A stretch of DNA of 39,868 nucleotides from Gemella sp. (GTDB lineage: Bacteria; Bacillota; Bacilli; Staphylococcales; Gemellaceae): positions 1 through 39,868 of the forward strand of contig JAUMWC010000016.1 in the NCBI GenBank assembly GCA_030529855.1. The letters are read 5' to 3'. Below the pieces are notes generated by a model. It did not search any database and was not told the origin of the DNA. It saw only the letters and a list, made by a program, of their open reading frames with translations. A program made the translations under genes and the position numbers. Shown one piece after another: positions 14,756-24,173 of the stretch. Numbering within the stretch: the first letter of the stretch is position 1; every line of letters begins with the position of its first letter.

Positions 14756-15907
14756 TTATAGTGACTTAATGTAGATTTCTCTGCAGTCTTCTACAGTAAG
14801 AATTTCCATTCTTCCTAATTCTTTATGGATAGCTTTTAGGATTGCATCAATATCAGATTCTTTGATGTCTCTTTCTGCAAGAGTGATAGGTGCTCCGATT
14901 GATTTCCAGAATGCTTGAAGTTTGTTGATTCCTTCTAGAGCTACTTCTTCATCAGATTTCCCTTCGGTAGTAACATCAAATACATTTACTGCGAATTTTT
15001 TGAATTTAGCCACGTGTTTTGGCATAACGTGTTTCATCCAGTTAGGCATTAGGATAGCTAAACCTTCAGCGTGGGCGATATCAAATACTGCAGATACTGC
15101 GTGTTCTAAACCGTGAGTAGCCCAGTCACCATAGAATCCCCATCTCATTTGACCATTAAGAGCGATTGTACCAGCCATCATAATGTTAGCACGTGCTGTG
15201 TAGTCTTCTGGATTTTCTAAAGCGATAGGTCCGTAGTGCATAATTTGTTTTAGAAGTCCTTCCATCATTGCATCGTGAACATCAGAGTTGTCTGCTTCGT
15301 TGAAGTATTGTTCTAAAACGTGACTCATCATATCTACAATACCGTTAACTGTTTGGTTTTTAGGTAACGTGTAAGTATAAATAGGGTCTAAGATAGAGAA
15401 TTTTGGATATACTAATGGAGATCCCCAACCAACTTTTTGTTGAGTTTCTAGGTTTGTAATAACTGATCCTGAGTTCATTTCTGATGCAGTAGCAGCTAAT
15501 GTTAAGATTGTACCGAATGGTGTGGCTTTAGTAGGGAAGTGTTTACCCATAACGATATCCCAAGCATCTCCATCATAGTGAGCTGCTGCAACGATTAGTT
15601 TTGTACAGTCAATAACTGAACCACCACCAACTGCAAGTACGAAATCAATGTTGTTTTCTTTGATTAAATCTGCCCCTTTTTGAGCTGTAGTTACACGTGG
15701 GTTTGGTTCTACACCATCAAGTTCAAAGATTTTGAAGTCTTTTAATTCAGCAAGAACTTGGTCGTAAAGTCCAGTTCTTTTGATTGAACCACCACCATAA
15801 ACTAGAAGTACACTTTTTCCGTAGTTAGCTACTTCACTAGCTAGGCTTTTTATTTGATCTTTACCGAAAATTAATTTAGTAGGGTTATGAAATGTAAAGT
15901 TATTCAT
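14756..15907 (-). CDS. Iron-containing alcohol dehydrogenase (butanol dehydrogenase-like)
   Basis: A 383-residue group III alcohol dehydrogenase. The nucleotide site is AVGGGSVIDCTKL near residue 92. The metal ligands are in GIVDMMSHVLEQYF (D and H), THGLEHAVSA (H) and DIAHAEGLA (H). The pattern with MRWGFYGDWATHGLEH is typical of NADH/NADPH-dependent BdhA/YqhD-like enzymes that reduce aldehydes. A fermentative or detoxifying role is likely, and the substrate is not readable. Codon use resembles galU and proS, hinting at good expression. It is a single-gene unit. Confidence 0.9.
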   Translation of the reverse strand: MNNFTFHNPTKLIFGKDQIKSLASEVANYGKSVLLVYGGGSIKRTGLYDQVLAELKDFKIFELDGVEPNPRVTTAQKGADLIKENNIDFVLAVGGGSVIDCTKLIVAAAHYDGDAWDIVMGKHFPTKATPFGTILTLAATASEMNSGSVITNLETQQKVGWGSPLVYPKFSILDPIYTYTLPKNQTVNGIVDMMSHVLEQYFNEADNSDVHDAMMEGLLKQIMHYGPIALENPEDYTARANIMMAGTIALNGQMRWGFYGDWATHGLEHAVSAVFDIAHAEGLAILMPNWMKHVMPKHVAKFKKFAVNVFDVTTEGKSDEEVALEGINKLQAFWKSIGAPITLAERDIKESDIDAILKAIHKELGRMEILTVEDCREIYIKSL

Positions 15908-15939
15908 TGTATAAAACTCCTTTTGTTTTTGTTATAATA

Positions 15940-15968
15940 ATTTTAGCATAGGAAATTAGGCATTTCAA
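15940..15968 (-). promoter_or_regulatory. Promoter of the alcohol dehydrogenase gene
   Basis: On the minus strand TTGAAA, 17 bases, TAAAAT. AGGAG precedes the ATG. Confidence 0.7.
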
Positions 15969-16025
15969 TTTAAAGAGATTTTTAATAAGTTAACTCTAAG
16001 TGGAATTGTGATAGGAGATAGTTTT

Positions 16026-16721
16026 TTGAAAGTATTAAAAATAAATGAAGATTTAGAAATTTATGTAACTAAGAGAAAATCAGCAAGAAATATGATTATT
16101 CGAGTCGATAAGAAATCTAGACTTTGTGCAAGTATACCATATTCTGTAAAGTATGAAGAAGTAATGAAGTATGCTTTGGCAAATTTAGAAAAAATCTATA
16201 AAATGTTAGATAGTAGAAAAGATATGTATAAGGAATATAATTTATCTTATGCAGATGGAGAGATTCATTATCTTTGGGGAGAAGAGTATGAATTAAGTAT
16301 TGTTTCATCATCATCTAACAGGGTTGTAATAGGAGATAGATTAGAAATATATACAAAGTCAGCAGAAAAAGACTATATAAAAAATATTTTAGATAAGTTT
16401 TATAAAAAAGAACTTATGGAAATGATAGATGCTTGGAAGGAAGAAGCAGAGGATAGACTGGGAGTTAGCGTCAATAAATATAGGATTCGTGATATGACAT
16501 CTAGATGGGGGACTTGTAATATCACTAAGAAAATAATCACTTTAAATTTACAATTAGCTAAGAAGGAACCAGATTGTTTAGAAGCGGTATTTTATCACGA
16601 ACTGGTGCATCTTTTGGAGACAAATCATACGAAGAGATTCTATGATTTGATGGATTATTACTACCCGCATTGGAGAGAAGTTGAAAAACGTTTACACTCA
16701 AGTCCTTATAAGCTTGATTAG
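16026..16721 (+). CDS. YgjP/DUF45-type zinc metallopeptidase
   Basis: A 231-residue protein of the YgjP-like (M48-related, DUF45) family. It has the motif TSRWGTC followed by VFYHELVHLLETNHTKRFYDLM near residues 190-210, where HELVH is the zinc-binding HExxH and NHTKRF supplies the downstream contacts. The N-terminal KRKSARNMIIRVDKK segment also fits. The start is TTG 16026, seven bases after AGGAGA; an in-frame GTG at 16008 lies upstream of that site. Hydrolytic activity is plausible, but physiological targets of the family are poorly known. Confidence 0.8.
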   Translation: MKVLKINEDLEIYVTKRKSARNMIIRVDKKSRLCASIPYSVKYEEVMKYALANLEKIYKMLDSRKDMYKEYNLSYADGEIHYLWGEEYELSIVSSSSNRVVIGDRLEIYTKSAEKDYIKNILDKFYKKELMEMIDAWKEEAEDRLGVSVNKYRIRDMTSRWGTCNITKKIITLNLQLAKKEPDCLEAVFYHELVHLLETNHTKRFYDLMDYYYPHWREVEKRLHSSPYKLD

Positions 16722-16729
16722 AAGAAAAT

Positions 16730-16758
16730 TTGACAAAAATATAAATATAGTATAAAAT
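16730..16758 (+). promoter_or_regulatory. Promoter of galU
   Basis: Consensus TTGACA (16730-16735), 17 bases, TAAAAT (16753-16758). Confidence 0.8.
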
Positions 16759-16805
16759 GTTGGATGAATGTGTTTATATATTAAATTAAGTTGAGGAGAA
16801 AATTA

Positions 16806-17687
16806 ATGAAAAAAGTAAGAAAAGCCATTATTCCTGCTGCAGGATATGGAACAAGATTTTTACCAGCTACTAAAGCTATTCCAAAAGAAATGTTACCAAT
16901 TATCAACAAACCAACTATTCAATATATAGTTGAGGAAGCAGTTGCTGCCGGAATTGAAGATATTATTATCGTTACTGGTAAGCAAAAACGTGCTATTGAG
17001 GACCACTTTGATAAAAACTATGAGTTAGAGTACGAGTTAAACAAAAAAGAAAAATATGCTCTATTAGATAAAGTAAAACAACCATCTAACTTAGCAAACA
17101 TTCACTATGTACGTCAAAAAGAAATGGCTGGATTAGGAGATGCAATCTTAACGGCTAAATCTTTCATCGGAGACGAGCCATTCGTAGTTTTACTAGGGGA
17201 CGATATCGTAATGAACGAAATGGGAGATCCAGCTACTAAGCAGTTAATCGACCAATATGAAAAAACTGAGTCATCTATCATTGGTGTTCAAACAGTTGCA
17301 GAAGAAGCTACTCACCGTTATGGAATTATTGACCCCGCTTCAAGTGAAGATGGATTATACGAAGTTACTAAATTCGTAGAGAAACCAGCTCCAGGAACTG
17401 CACCATCTAACTTAGCAATCTTAGGACGTTACTTATTAACGCCTGGAATCTTCAAACACTTAGAGAAAAAATATGTAGGTGCTGGTGGAGAAATCCAATT
17501 AACAGATGCTATCCAAATGTTAAACGAAGAAGAAAAAGTATATGCTTATGACTTCAAAGGTAACCGTTATGACGTTGGAGAGACTGATGGATTCATCAAA
17601 ACAACAATTGATTTTGCCTTAAAATCAGAATTAAAAGACGATATTTTAGCTTACATGAAAGCTAAAATTGCTGAAAGCGAAAAATAG
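16806..17687 (+). CDS. galU: UTP-glucose-1-phosphate uridylyltransferase
   Basis: A 293-residue nucleotidyltransferase. N-terminal [20 protein letters not shown] holds the nucleotide loop and PKEMLPI follows. VLLGDDIV carries the catalytic aspartate region, and [13 protein letters not shown] and YDVGETDGF complete the GalU/GtaB pattern. It makes UDP-glucose, the donor for glycolipids and, with GalE (36463), UDP-galactose. It may feed the glycosyltransferase at 2095. ATG 16806 follows GAGGAGA; a TTG at 16791 would place the ribosome site inside the coding region. Confidence 0.95.
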   Translation: MKKVRKAIIPAAGYGTRFLPATKAIPKEMLPIINKPTIQYIVEEAVAAGIEDIIIVTGKQKRAIEDHFDKNYELEYELNKKEKYALLDKVKQPSNLANIHYVRQKEMAGLGDAILTAKSFIGDEPFVVLLGDDIVMNEMGDPATKQLIDQYEKTESSIIGVQTVAEEATHRYGIIDPASSEDGLYEVTKFVEKPAPGTAPSNLAILGRYLLTPGIFKHLEKKYVGAGGEIQLTDAIQMLNEEEKVYAYDFKGNRYDVGETDGFIKTTIDFALKSELKDDILAYMKAKIAESEK

Positions 17688-17692
17688 AATTC

Positions 17693-17718
17693 AATAGGAG
17701 GGTGACCTCCTATTTTTT
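17693..17718 (+). terminator. Terminator of galU
   Basis: AATAGGAGG and CCTCCTATT form a perfect stem with tetraloop GTGA, then T6. Confidence 0.9.
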
Positions 17719-17750
17719 CTTGGCTTTTTATATAAATTTTTGTGCCTTTA

Positions 17751-17759
17751 TGGTATAAT
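17751..17759 (+). promoter_or_regulatory. Extended -10 promoter of proS
   Basis: TGGTATAAT, with no clear -35 at 17 bp. The TGn extension should support it. No T-box leader is visible in the short 5' region. Confidence 0.6.
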
Positions 17760-17793
17760 TAAGTATTGAAAAATTTAAGAGGTTGTAATAATT

Positions 17794-19488
17794 ATGAGAC
17801 AAAGAAAAACATTTATCCCAACAACTAGGGAAGTACCAGCAAGTGCTGAAGCAACGAGTCACAAGTTACTAGTTAAGGCTGGTATGATTAAGCAAGTATC
17901 TGCAGGAGTATACACTTACTTACCACTTGCAAATAAAGTAATTGAGAACATTAAACAAATCATTAGAGAAGAACACGAAGCAATCGATGCAGCAGAATTA
18001 ACAATGCCTATTCTTCAGTCACAAGAGTACTGGGAACAATCAGGACGTTGGAACAAAATGGGTGACGAACTTATGCGTATTAAAGACCGTAAGGGAGCAG
18101 GATATGCCCTTCAACCAACAGCTGAAGAGTTAATCTGTCAAACAGTAGCAAATATGGTAACATCTTACAAGCAATTACCATTATCACTATACCAAATCCA
18201 AACTAAATTCCGTGATGAAGTACGTCCACGTTTAGGATTATTACGTGGTAAAGAGTTTATCATGAAAGATGCTTACTCATTCCACGATACACCAGAATCA
18301 TTAAGAGAAGCATACAACACTTACTATGATGCATACTCTAAAATCTTTGACAGAATGGATCTAAAATATAGAGCTGTTCAAGCTGACTCTGGAAACATTG
18401 GTGGATCTTACACTCACGAATTCCAAGCCTTAGCAGAAGTAGGGGAAGATACAATTGTTTACACTGATAATTCTGACTATGCAGCAAACATTGAAACTGC
18501 AAAAGTTCCAGAAGAGAACTACACAATGCCAGAATTCGAGAAAAAAGAAAAAGAATTATTAGAAACACCTAATGCGGAAACTATTGACGAAGTAGCAGCT
18601 TTCTGTGGTTTAGAAGCTAATCGCTGTATGAAGGCTTTAGCTCTTAAAGCTGATGGAGAGTTATACCTAGTATTAATGCGTGGTAATGACCAACTTAACG
18701 ACATCAAGTTTATGAAAGCAACAGGAACTTCTGAAATCGAAATGGCAACAGCTGAAGAAATCGAATCTATGGGTGGAGCAGCTGGATACATGGGACCATT
18801 CGGAATCAAGAACTGTAAAGTAGTTGCAGATACAGCTGTTAAGTACATGTACAACTTTACATCTGGAGCTAACAAAGCTGGGTTCCACTACATTAATGTA
18901 AATACTAGTGACTTTGAAGTTGATGCTTTCTACGATTTAAGAATGATCGAAGAAGGTGACTTAGCTGAAGACTTATCAGGACCAGTTAAATTCGCTAAAG
19001 GTATCGAAGTAGGACAAGTATTCGAACTTGGAAAAGGATACTCTGAATCTATGGATATCAAATTCCTAGACTCAAACGGAAAAGCACAACACTTCTACAT
19101 GGGATGCTACGGAATTGGGGTATCTCGTCTATTATCAGCTATTATTGAGCAACATAATGATGAGAAAGGTATTATCTGGCCAAAATCAGTAGCGCCTTAC
19201 CAAGTACACCTAATCTGTGTAGATATTAAGAAAGAAGAGCAAGTAGCTTTAGCAGAAAAATTATACAAAGAATTAAGAGACAACAAGATTGAAGTATTAT
19301 TTGATGACAGACCAGAACGTGCTGGGGTTAAATTCAATGATGCTGACTTAATCGGTATCCCATTACAAGTAGTAGTTGGGAAAAAAGCTTCTGAAGATAC
19401 TGTAGAAGTTAAAGTTAGAGCTAACAACGAGAAAGTAGAATACACAAGTGGGCAAATTTTAGACCTAGTAAAAGAATTCTATAAATAA
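17794..19488 (+). CDS. proS: Prolyl-tRNA synthetase (bacterial type)
   Basis: A 564-residue class II synthetase. The active-site stretch includes FRDEVRPRLGLLRGKEFIMK, and motif 3 is CYGIGVSRLLSAIIEQ. A roughly 180-residue YbaK-like editing insertion lies between (about 225-405), as in long bacterial ProRS, followed by the anticodon-binding domain. The proline-binding TxE element is kept (QPTAEE), although the usual form is GPTHEE, so flanking G and H are changed to Q and A. It charges tRNA-Pro and clears Ala-tRNA-Pro. Normal length; own promoter. Confidence 0.95.
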   Translation: MRQRKTFIPTTREVPASAEATSHKLLVKAGMIKQVSAGVYTYLPLANKVIENIKQIIREEHEAIDAAELTMPILQSQEYWEQSGRWNKMGDELMRIKDRKGAGYALQPTAEELICQTVANMVTSYKQLPLSLYQIQTKFRDEVRPRLGLLRGKEFIMKDAYSFHDTPESLREAYNTYYDAYSKIFDRMDLKYRAVQADSGNIGGSYTHEFQALAEVGEDTIVYTDNSDYAANIETAKVPEENYTMPEFEKKEKELLETPNAETIDEVAAFCGLEANRCMKALALKADGELYLVLMRGNDQLNDIKFMKATGTSEIEMATAEEIESMGGAAGYMGPFGIKNCKVVADTAVKYMYNFTSGANKAGFHYINVNTSDFEVDAFYDLRMIEEGDLAEDLSGPVKFAKGIEVGQVFELGKGYSESMDIKFLDSNGKAQHFYMGCYGIGVSRLLSAIIEQHNDEKGIIWPKSVAPYQVHLICVDIKKEEQVALAEKLYKELRDNKIEVLFDDRPERAGVKFNDADLIGIPLQVVVGKKASEDTVEVKVRANNEKVEYTSGQILDLVKEFYK

Positions 19489-19498
19489 GAAAAAATAT

Positions 19499-19521
19499 GA
19501 CTCACGGTTTTTCCGTGGGTC
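19499..19521 (+). terminator. Hairpin between proS and polC
   Basis: GACTCACGG pairs with CCGTGGGTC (one G-T) round T5. It is followed only by TATTTAA, so termination is probably partial and polC may be partly co-transcribed with proS. Confidence 0.5.
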
Positions 19522-19559
19522 TATTTAATGCCTAAATGGCTAATTTATGAGGAGGGCAT

Positions 19560-22500
19560 ATGAGTAAAGAACATTTTTCACTTCTTTTGAAAAATTCTAA
19601 TCTTGAAGAATTAATCCAGCATCCAGATTTTATAAATATGGAGCTTGTTAACATAAAAAAAGATAATAGTAAAAAAGAATGGATTTTTAATTTTAAAACA
19701 GATTCACTACCAAGTTTGGCTAATTTTATGCTTCTTATGAAGAATATGAGAGAAGCGTTTTTTGAGGATTATAACTTGAATTATGCTTTCAATCTTGAAC
19801 AAGCTGTGAGTGATGAAAAAATAATTGAATACTGGCCCTTTGTACTTGCAGAAGTTTTTAAGGAAAAAGAGAATGTAGTTAGTCTTATCTTGTCTAATCA
19901 AGTAAAACTTGAAGATGGGCAGGTATTAGTTGAGATTAATACGCCTAGCGTTTGGGAAACAAGTCTTGAACCTAATAAGTCAGCTCTTATTTCTGAATAT
20001 AAAAAATTAGGAGTGGCTCTAAAAAATATTAAGCCGACTTATAAGGAAAATAATGCCTTGGCTAACTTTGAAGAAGAAATCGCCAAAGAACTTGCTGAGT
20101 TAGAAGCTTTGGCAGCCCAGCAACAGGTTAAGAAAAAAGAAGCTCCAGCACCGGCTGCTAGTAACCCCTATCCAACAAGAAGGGCATCTGGAGCAGCAAC
20201 CATAAATGATGCTGATATAAGCGAGATTAAAGACCTTGTTGGACACACAGGACAGACTACTATTTTTGCTCAAATATTTGAAACTGAAAGACAAGATTAC
20301 AGAACGGGTTCTAGTCAGTATAGATTAAAGGTTACAGACTATACTGATTCTATAATCGTAAGAATTTTCTCTAATGGAGATAATGGTAAGTTCAAGACAT
20401 CGCCTAAAAAACAAGCCCTGATCGATCAGATTGCAGGACTAAAAAAAGGACAATGGATTAAACTTGCAGGGCAATTAGTTTATGATAACTTTATTAATGA
20501 TACAGTTATTGAACCAAGTGTAGTAGAAGTAGCATCTAAGGAAGAAAAACAAGATACTTATGATGGTAAAAAACGTATAGAACTAAATGTTCATACACAG
20601 ATGTCACCACTAGATGGGGTAAATTCCGCTTCTGACTATCTAAAGAGAGCAGAGTCTTGGGGACATGAAGCAATCGCTTTTACTGATTCTTATGGAGTTC
20701 AGGCTTATCCAGAAATCTGTCTTTCAGCTAAAGGTGAGGTTAAGCCTATCTATGGTCTTAATGCCTTCTTACTAGATGATTCTATTACAGTAACGACTAA
20801 ACCAAAAGATGTCTTATTAAAAGATGCAACTTATGTAGTATTTGACGTTGAGACAACTGGTCTTTCTGCAGAGAGGGATAGACTTATAGAGATAGCTGCC
20901 ATCAAAGTTAAAAATGGAAAAGAAGTAGATTCTTTTGAATCATATATTAATCCTCAGATGAAAATATCAGAGTTGATTACTAATATTACTAGTATCTCTA
21001 ATGATGATGTTAAGGATGCTCCTCTAGAAGAAGAGGTAATGAGAGACTTCTATAACTGGCTTGATGATGAAGATATTTTGGTAGCTCATAATGCTAAGTT
21101 CGACCTTGGTATGATTGGTAAATCTTTTGAAAGACTAGGTATTATGAATGAACTTGTTTACTCAAGTATTGATACCCTAGTACTATCAAGAGCTGTTAAT
21201 AAAGAAACATCAAGACATGGTTTATCAGCTATAGCAAAACTTTATAAAGTAAGATTAGTACAACACCACCGTGCCATCTACGATACTAAGGCTACGGCAG
21301 AAGTATTTGTAAAAATGATTGATCAATTAGCTGGTATGGGGATAGAAAAACATAATCAAATAGATGAAATGGTAGACTTGAAACTTGCTCATAAGAGATC
21401 AAGACCATTCCCAGCATCTATTTTAGTTAAGAATGCTCAAGGTCTTAAAGATTTATTTAGATTGGTTTCTTATTCTTCTACTGAATATCTATCAGGAAGT
21501 AAGCCGACTATACCTAAATCATTGCTTAATGAATATAGAGAGCACCTATTAGTAGGTACTGGTAACAAGGATAATGAAGTATTCGAAGAATTACTAAACT
21601 CACGTGAAGAGAAATTAGTAGAAACTTTAGACTTTTATGATTATGTAGAAATTCAGCCAAGACACCACTATGATAGATTTATTAAGATGGAAAGACTGGC
21701 TGATAAAGCTGAATTAGAAAATGAGATTAAGAGATTAATCAAAATTGCTAGGGAAGCGGATAAGTTAGTCGTTGCTACGGGTGATGTTTATTATTTAGAT
21801 GAATATCAGCATGTATATAGACAAATATTAAGACTTTCTGTTAAGAATAATCCAGCAGCAAGAGATATTATGCCAATGGCTAACTTTTTAACAACTCAAG
21901 AAATGCTTAATGAATTTGCTTACCTTGATGATAGTGCATTAATAGAAGAAATAGTAATAGATAATACTCACAAGATTAATGATATGATTGAACTTGTAGT
22001 TCCACTTAAGAAAGATCTATATACTCCAAAAATCCCAGGTGCTGAAGATGAAGTTAGAGAAATGTCTTATGAAAAAGCAAGAAGAATCTACGGAGATGAC
22101 CTGCCAGAAATAGTGGAGAAACGACTTGAAAAAGAATTAGACTCTATTATTGGTAATGGATTCTCGGTGGTTTACCTTATTTCATCTAAACTTGTTAAGA
22201 AGTCTTTATCAGATGGATACCTAGTAGGTTCTAGGGGATCGGTAGGTTCTTCACTAGTAGCAACTATGATGGATATTACAGAGGTTAATCCATTAGTTCC
22301 GCACTATGTTTGTCCATCTTGTCAGCACTCTGAATTCTTCCTAAAGGGGGAATATGCATCAGGGTTTGACTTACCTAATAAAGAATGTCCATCATGTTCT
22401 ACTAGAATGAAGAAGGATGGACAAGATATACCTTTCGAAACCTTCTTAGGATTCAAAGGGGATAAGGTTCCCGATATTGATCTTAACTTCTCTGGAGAAT

Positions 22501-23906
22501 ATCAGCCTACAGCCCACAACTTTACTAAAGAAATCTTTGGTGAAGATTATGTATATAGGGCAGGAACTATCTCTACGGTAGCTCAAAAAACGGCTTATGC
22601 ATTTACTAGAGATTACTTTGAAAAACACGAAATTGACAAGAGAAATATTGATTTAGAACGTATTGCTTCTGGATGTGAAGGAGTTAAACGTACAACAGGT
22701 CAGCACCCAGGAGGTATCCTAGTAGTACCTAATGATATGGAGATATTTGACTTTACGCCATATCAATTCCCAGCCGATGATGAAACATCTGCTTGGAGAA
22801 CGACTCACTTTGACTTCCACTCAATTCACGATAATATCTTAAAGTTTGATATACTTGGACACGATGATCCGACTATGATTAGAAAACTACAAGACTTATC
22901 CGGAATTGATCCAACAGAAATCGATGTATCAGATGCAGATGTTATGAAGATCTTCTCATCTCCTGATGTGCTTGGAGTATCTAGTGAAGATTTAGGATGT
23001 GCAACTGGAACGCTTGGTATTCCAGAGTTTGGTACAAACTTCGTAATTCAGATGCTTAAGGATACTAAGCCAACGACTTATTCAGAGCTTGTTCAGATAT
23101 CTGGACTTTCTCACGGAACGGACGTATGGCTAGGTAATGCCCAAGAACTTATTAGAAAAGAAATCTGTACTCTGAAAGATGTTATCGGTTGTCGTGACGA
23201 TATCATGGTATACCTAATCTATGCAGGTCTTGAAGAAAGTTTAGCCTTCACTATTATGGAGTCTGTTCGTAAAGGTAAGGGGCTAAACGAAGACTGGGAA
23301 AAAGCTATGAAAGAGAATAATGTACCAGACTGGTATATTGATTCTTGTAAGAAAATTAAGTATATGTTCCCTAAAGCCCACGCAGCAGCCTATGTATTAA
23401 TGGCTCTTCGTATCGCTTGGTTCAAGGTTCATAAACCACTTATTTATTACTGTGCTTACTTTTCTGTAAGGGCAAATGATTATGACATCAAGACAGTAGT
23501 TATGGGGAAAGATTTCCTAGGAAATAAAATTAAAGAGATTAAGGAAATGGATAAGAATGAAGTTTCTGGTAAAGATTTATCTTCTTTAGTTTCTTATGAA
23601 ATTGCCTTTGAGATGTTACACAGAGGATTTACTTTCTCTAAGATTGATTTAGAGAAATCACAAGCCTTTGATTATGTAATGGAAGGAGATACACTAATTC
23701 CTCCATTCTCAATAGTTCCGTCACTAGGGGAGAACGTTGCCCTTAAGATAGTTCAAGCAAGAGAAGAAAAACCTTTCTTATCGATAGAAGACTTTGCCAA
23801 ACGTGGTGGTGTTTCTACAACGATTGTAGAATACTTACGTGATTTAGGAACTCTTAAAGGACTTCCAGAAAAAGCCCAATTATCATTCTTTGATGATTTA
23901 TTCTAA
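19560..23906 (+). CDS. polC: DNA polymerase III alpha subunit PolC (Gram-positive type)
   Basis: A 1448-residue replicative polymerase. In order: an N-terminal domain, an OB fold (about 225-335), a PHP domain split by the 3'-5' exonuclease, then the polymerase. Exonuclease motifs are DVETTG (about 428), HNAKFDLG and HRAIYDTKAT. The zinc cysteines are in CPSC and ECPSC. The palm motif is VPDIDLNFSGEYQPTAHNF, and the C-terminus ends in a beta-binding type QLSFFDDLF. The PHP remnant reads ELNVHTQMS and TDSYGVQ, against the usual HxH and TDH, so metal ligands there look lost. GAGGAGG precedes the ATG. Confidence 0.97.
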   Translation: MSKEHFSLLLKNSNLEELIQHPDFINMELVNIKKDNSKKEWIFNFKTDSLPSLANFMLLMKNMREAFFEDYNLNYAFNLEQAVSDEKIIEYWPFVLAEVFKEKENVVSLILSNQVKLEDGQVLVEINTPSVWETSLEPNKSALISEYKKLGVALKNIKPTYKENNALANFEEEIAKELAELEALAAQQQVKKKEAPAPAASNPYPTRRASGAATINDADISEIKDLVGHTGQTTIFAQIFETERQDYRTGSSQYRLKVTDYTDSIIVRIFSNGDNGKFKTSPKKQALIDQIAGLKKGQWIKLAGQLVYDNFINDTVIEPSVVEVASKEEKQDTYDGKKRIELNVHTQMSPLDGVNSASDYLKRAESWGHEAIAFTDSYGVQAYPEICLSAKGEVKPIYGLNAFLLDDSITVTTKPKDVLLKDATYVVFDVETTGLSAERDRLIEIAAIKVKNGKEVDSFESYINPQMKISELITNITSISNDDVKDAPLEEEVMRDFYNWLDDEDILVAHNAKFDLGMIGKSFERLGIMNELVYSSIDTLVLSRAVNKETSRHGLSAIAKLYKVRLVQHHRAIYDTKATAEVFVKMIDQLAGMGIEKHNQIDEMVDLKLAHKRSRPFPASILVKNAQGLKDLFRLVSYSSTEYLSGSKPTIPKSLLNEYREHLLVGTGNKDNEVFEELLNSREEKLVETLDFYDYVEIQPRHHYDRFIKMERLADKAELENEIKRLIKIAREADKLVVATGDVYYLDEYQHVYRQILRLSVKNNPAARDIMPMANFLTTQEMLNEFAYLDDSALIEEIVIDNTHKINDMIELVVPLKKDLYTPKIPGAEDEVREMSYEKARRIYGDDLPEIVEKRLEKELDSIIGNGFSVVYLISSKLVKKSLSDGYLVGSRGSVGSSLVATMMDITEVNPLVPHYVCPSCQHSEFFLKGEYASGFDLPNKECPSCSTRMKKDGQDIPFETFLGFKGDKVPDIDLNFSGEYQPTAHNFTKEIFGEDYVYRAGTISTVAQKTAYAFTRDYFEKHEIDKRNIDLERIASGCEGVKRTTGQHPGGILVVPNDMEIFDFTPYQFPADDETSAWRTTHFDFHSIHDNILKFDILGHDDPTMIRKLQDLSGIDPTEIDVSDADVMKIFSSPDVLGVSSEDLGCATGTLGIPEFGTNFVIQMLKDTKPTTYSELVQISGLSHGTDVWLGNAQELIRKEICTLKDVIGCRDDIMVYLIYAGLEESLAFTIMESVRKGKGLNEDWEKAMKENNVPDWYIDSCKKIKYMFPKAHAAAYVLMALRIAWFKVHKPLIYYCAYFSVRANDYDIKTVVMGKDFLGNKIKEIKEMDKNEVSGKDLSSLVSYEIAFEMLHRGFTFSKIDLEKSQAFDYVMEGDTLIPPFSIVPSLGENVALKIVQAREEKPFLSIEDFAKRGGVSTTIVEYLRDLGTLKGLPEKAQLSFFDDLF

Positions 23907-23919
23907 TAAAAAAGACCTA

Positions 23920-24060
23920 TGAATTTGTACTGGACTTCAGAAGTTAGACAGTACTTAAGTAAAGGATTTAGTTCTGAAATCAGCAGGACTAAGTCCTTTT
24001 TTTATCGTCATATTTTACATAATAGTTAGAGAAATACTTTTAGGGTTCAGTACGAATTTA
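23920..24060. mobile_element. IS3/IS150-like miniature element (about 140 bp)
   Basis: The ends are inverted copies: GTACTG at 23927-23932 and CAGTAC at 24048-24053, extending outward over AATT and inward to AAGTTAGACA on the left and ACTTTTAGGGTTC on the right. This style of end (GTACTG-AAC ... GTTAGACA) is what I recall from IS3-family elements. There is no transposase frame between the ends. It may be a MITE or a collapsed IS. No clear target duplication is visible. Confidence 0.5.
23961..24003 (+). terminator. Terminator inside the miniature element, downstream of polC
   Basis: AAAGGATTTAGT pairs with ACTAAGTCCTTT (one G-T), followed by T7 in total. It is the first strong terminator after polC, so the mobile element appears to supply it. 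Confidence 0.75.
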
Positions 24061-24106
24061 TCTTCCTTAGAACACAAACAAATACCTTAAAATTGCTGTG
24101 TTCTAT

Positions 24107-24135
24107 TGAAAAAAAAAAAAAAAAACAAGTATAAT
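24107..24135 (+). promoter_or_regulatory. Promoter with a poly-A spacer upstream of the surface protein
   Basis: TTGAAA (24107-24112), 17 bases, TATAAT (24130-24135). A run of 17 A (24109-24125) begins in the -35 and fills most of the spacer. Replication slippage would change the spacer by single bases from the present optimum. On/off or graded expression is inferred. Confidence 0.75.
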
Positions 24136-24173
24136 TAGGGTGAGGTTTAAAATTTATTTAAGGAGAAAAACGA

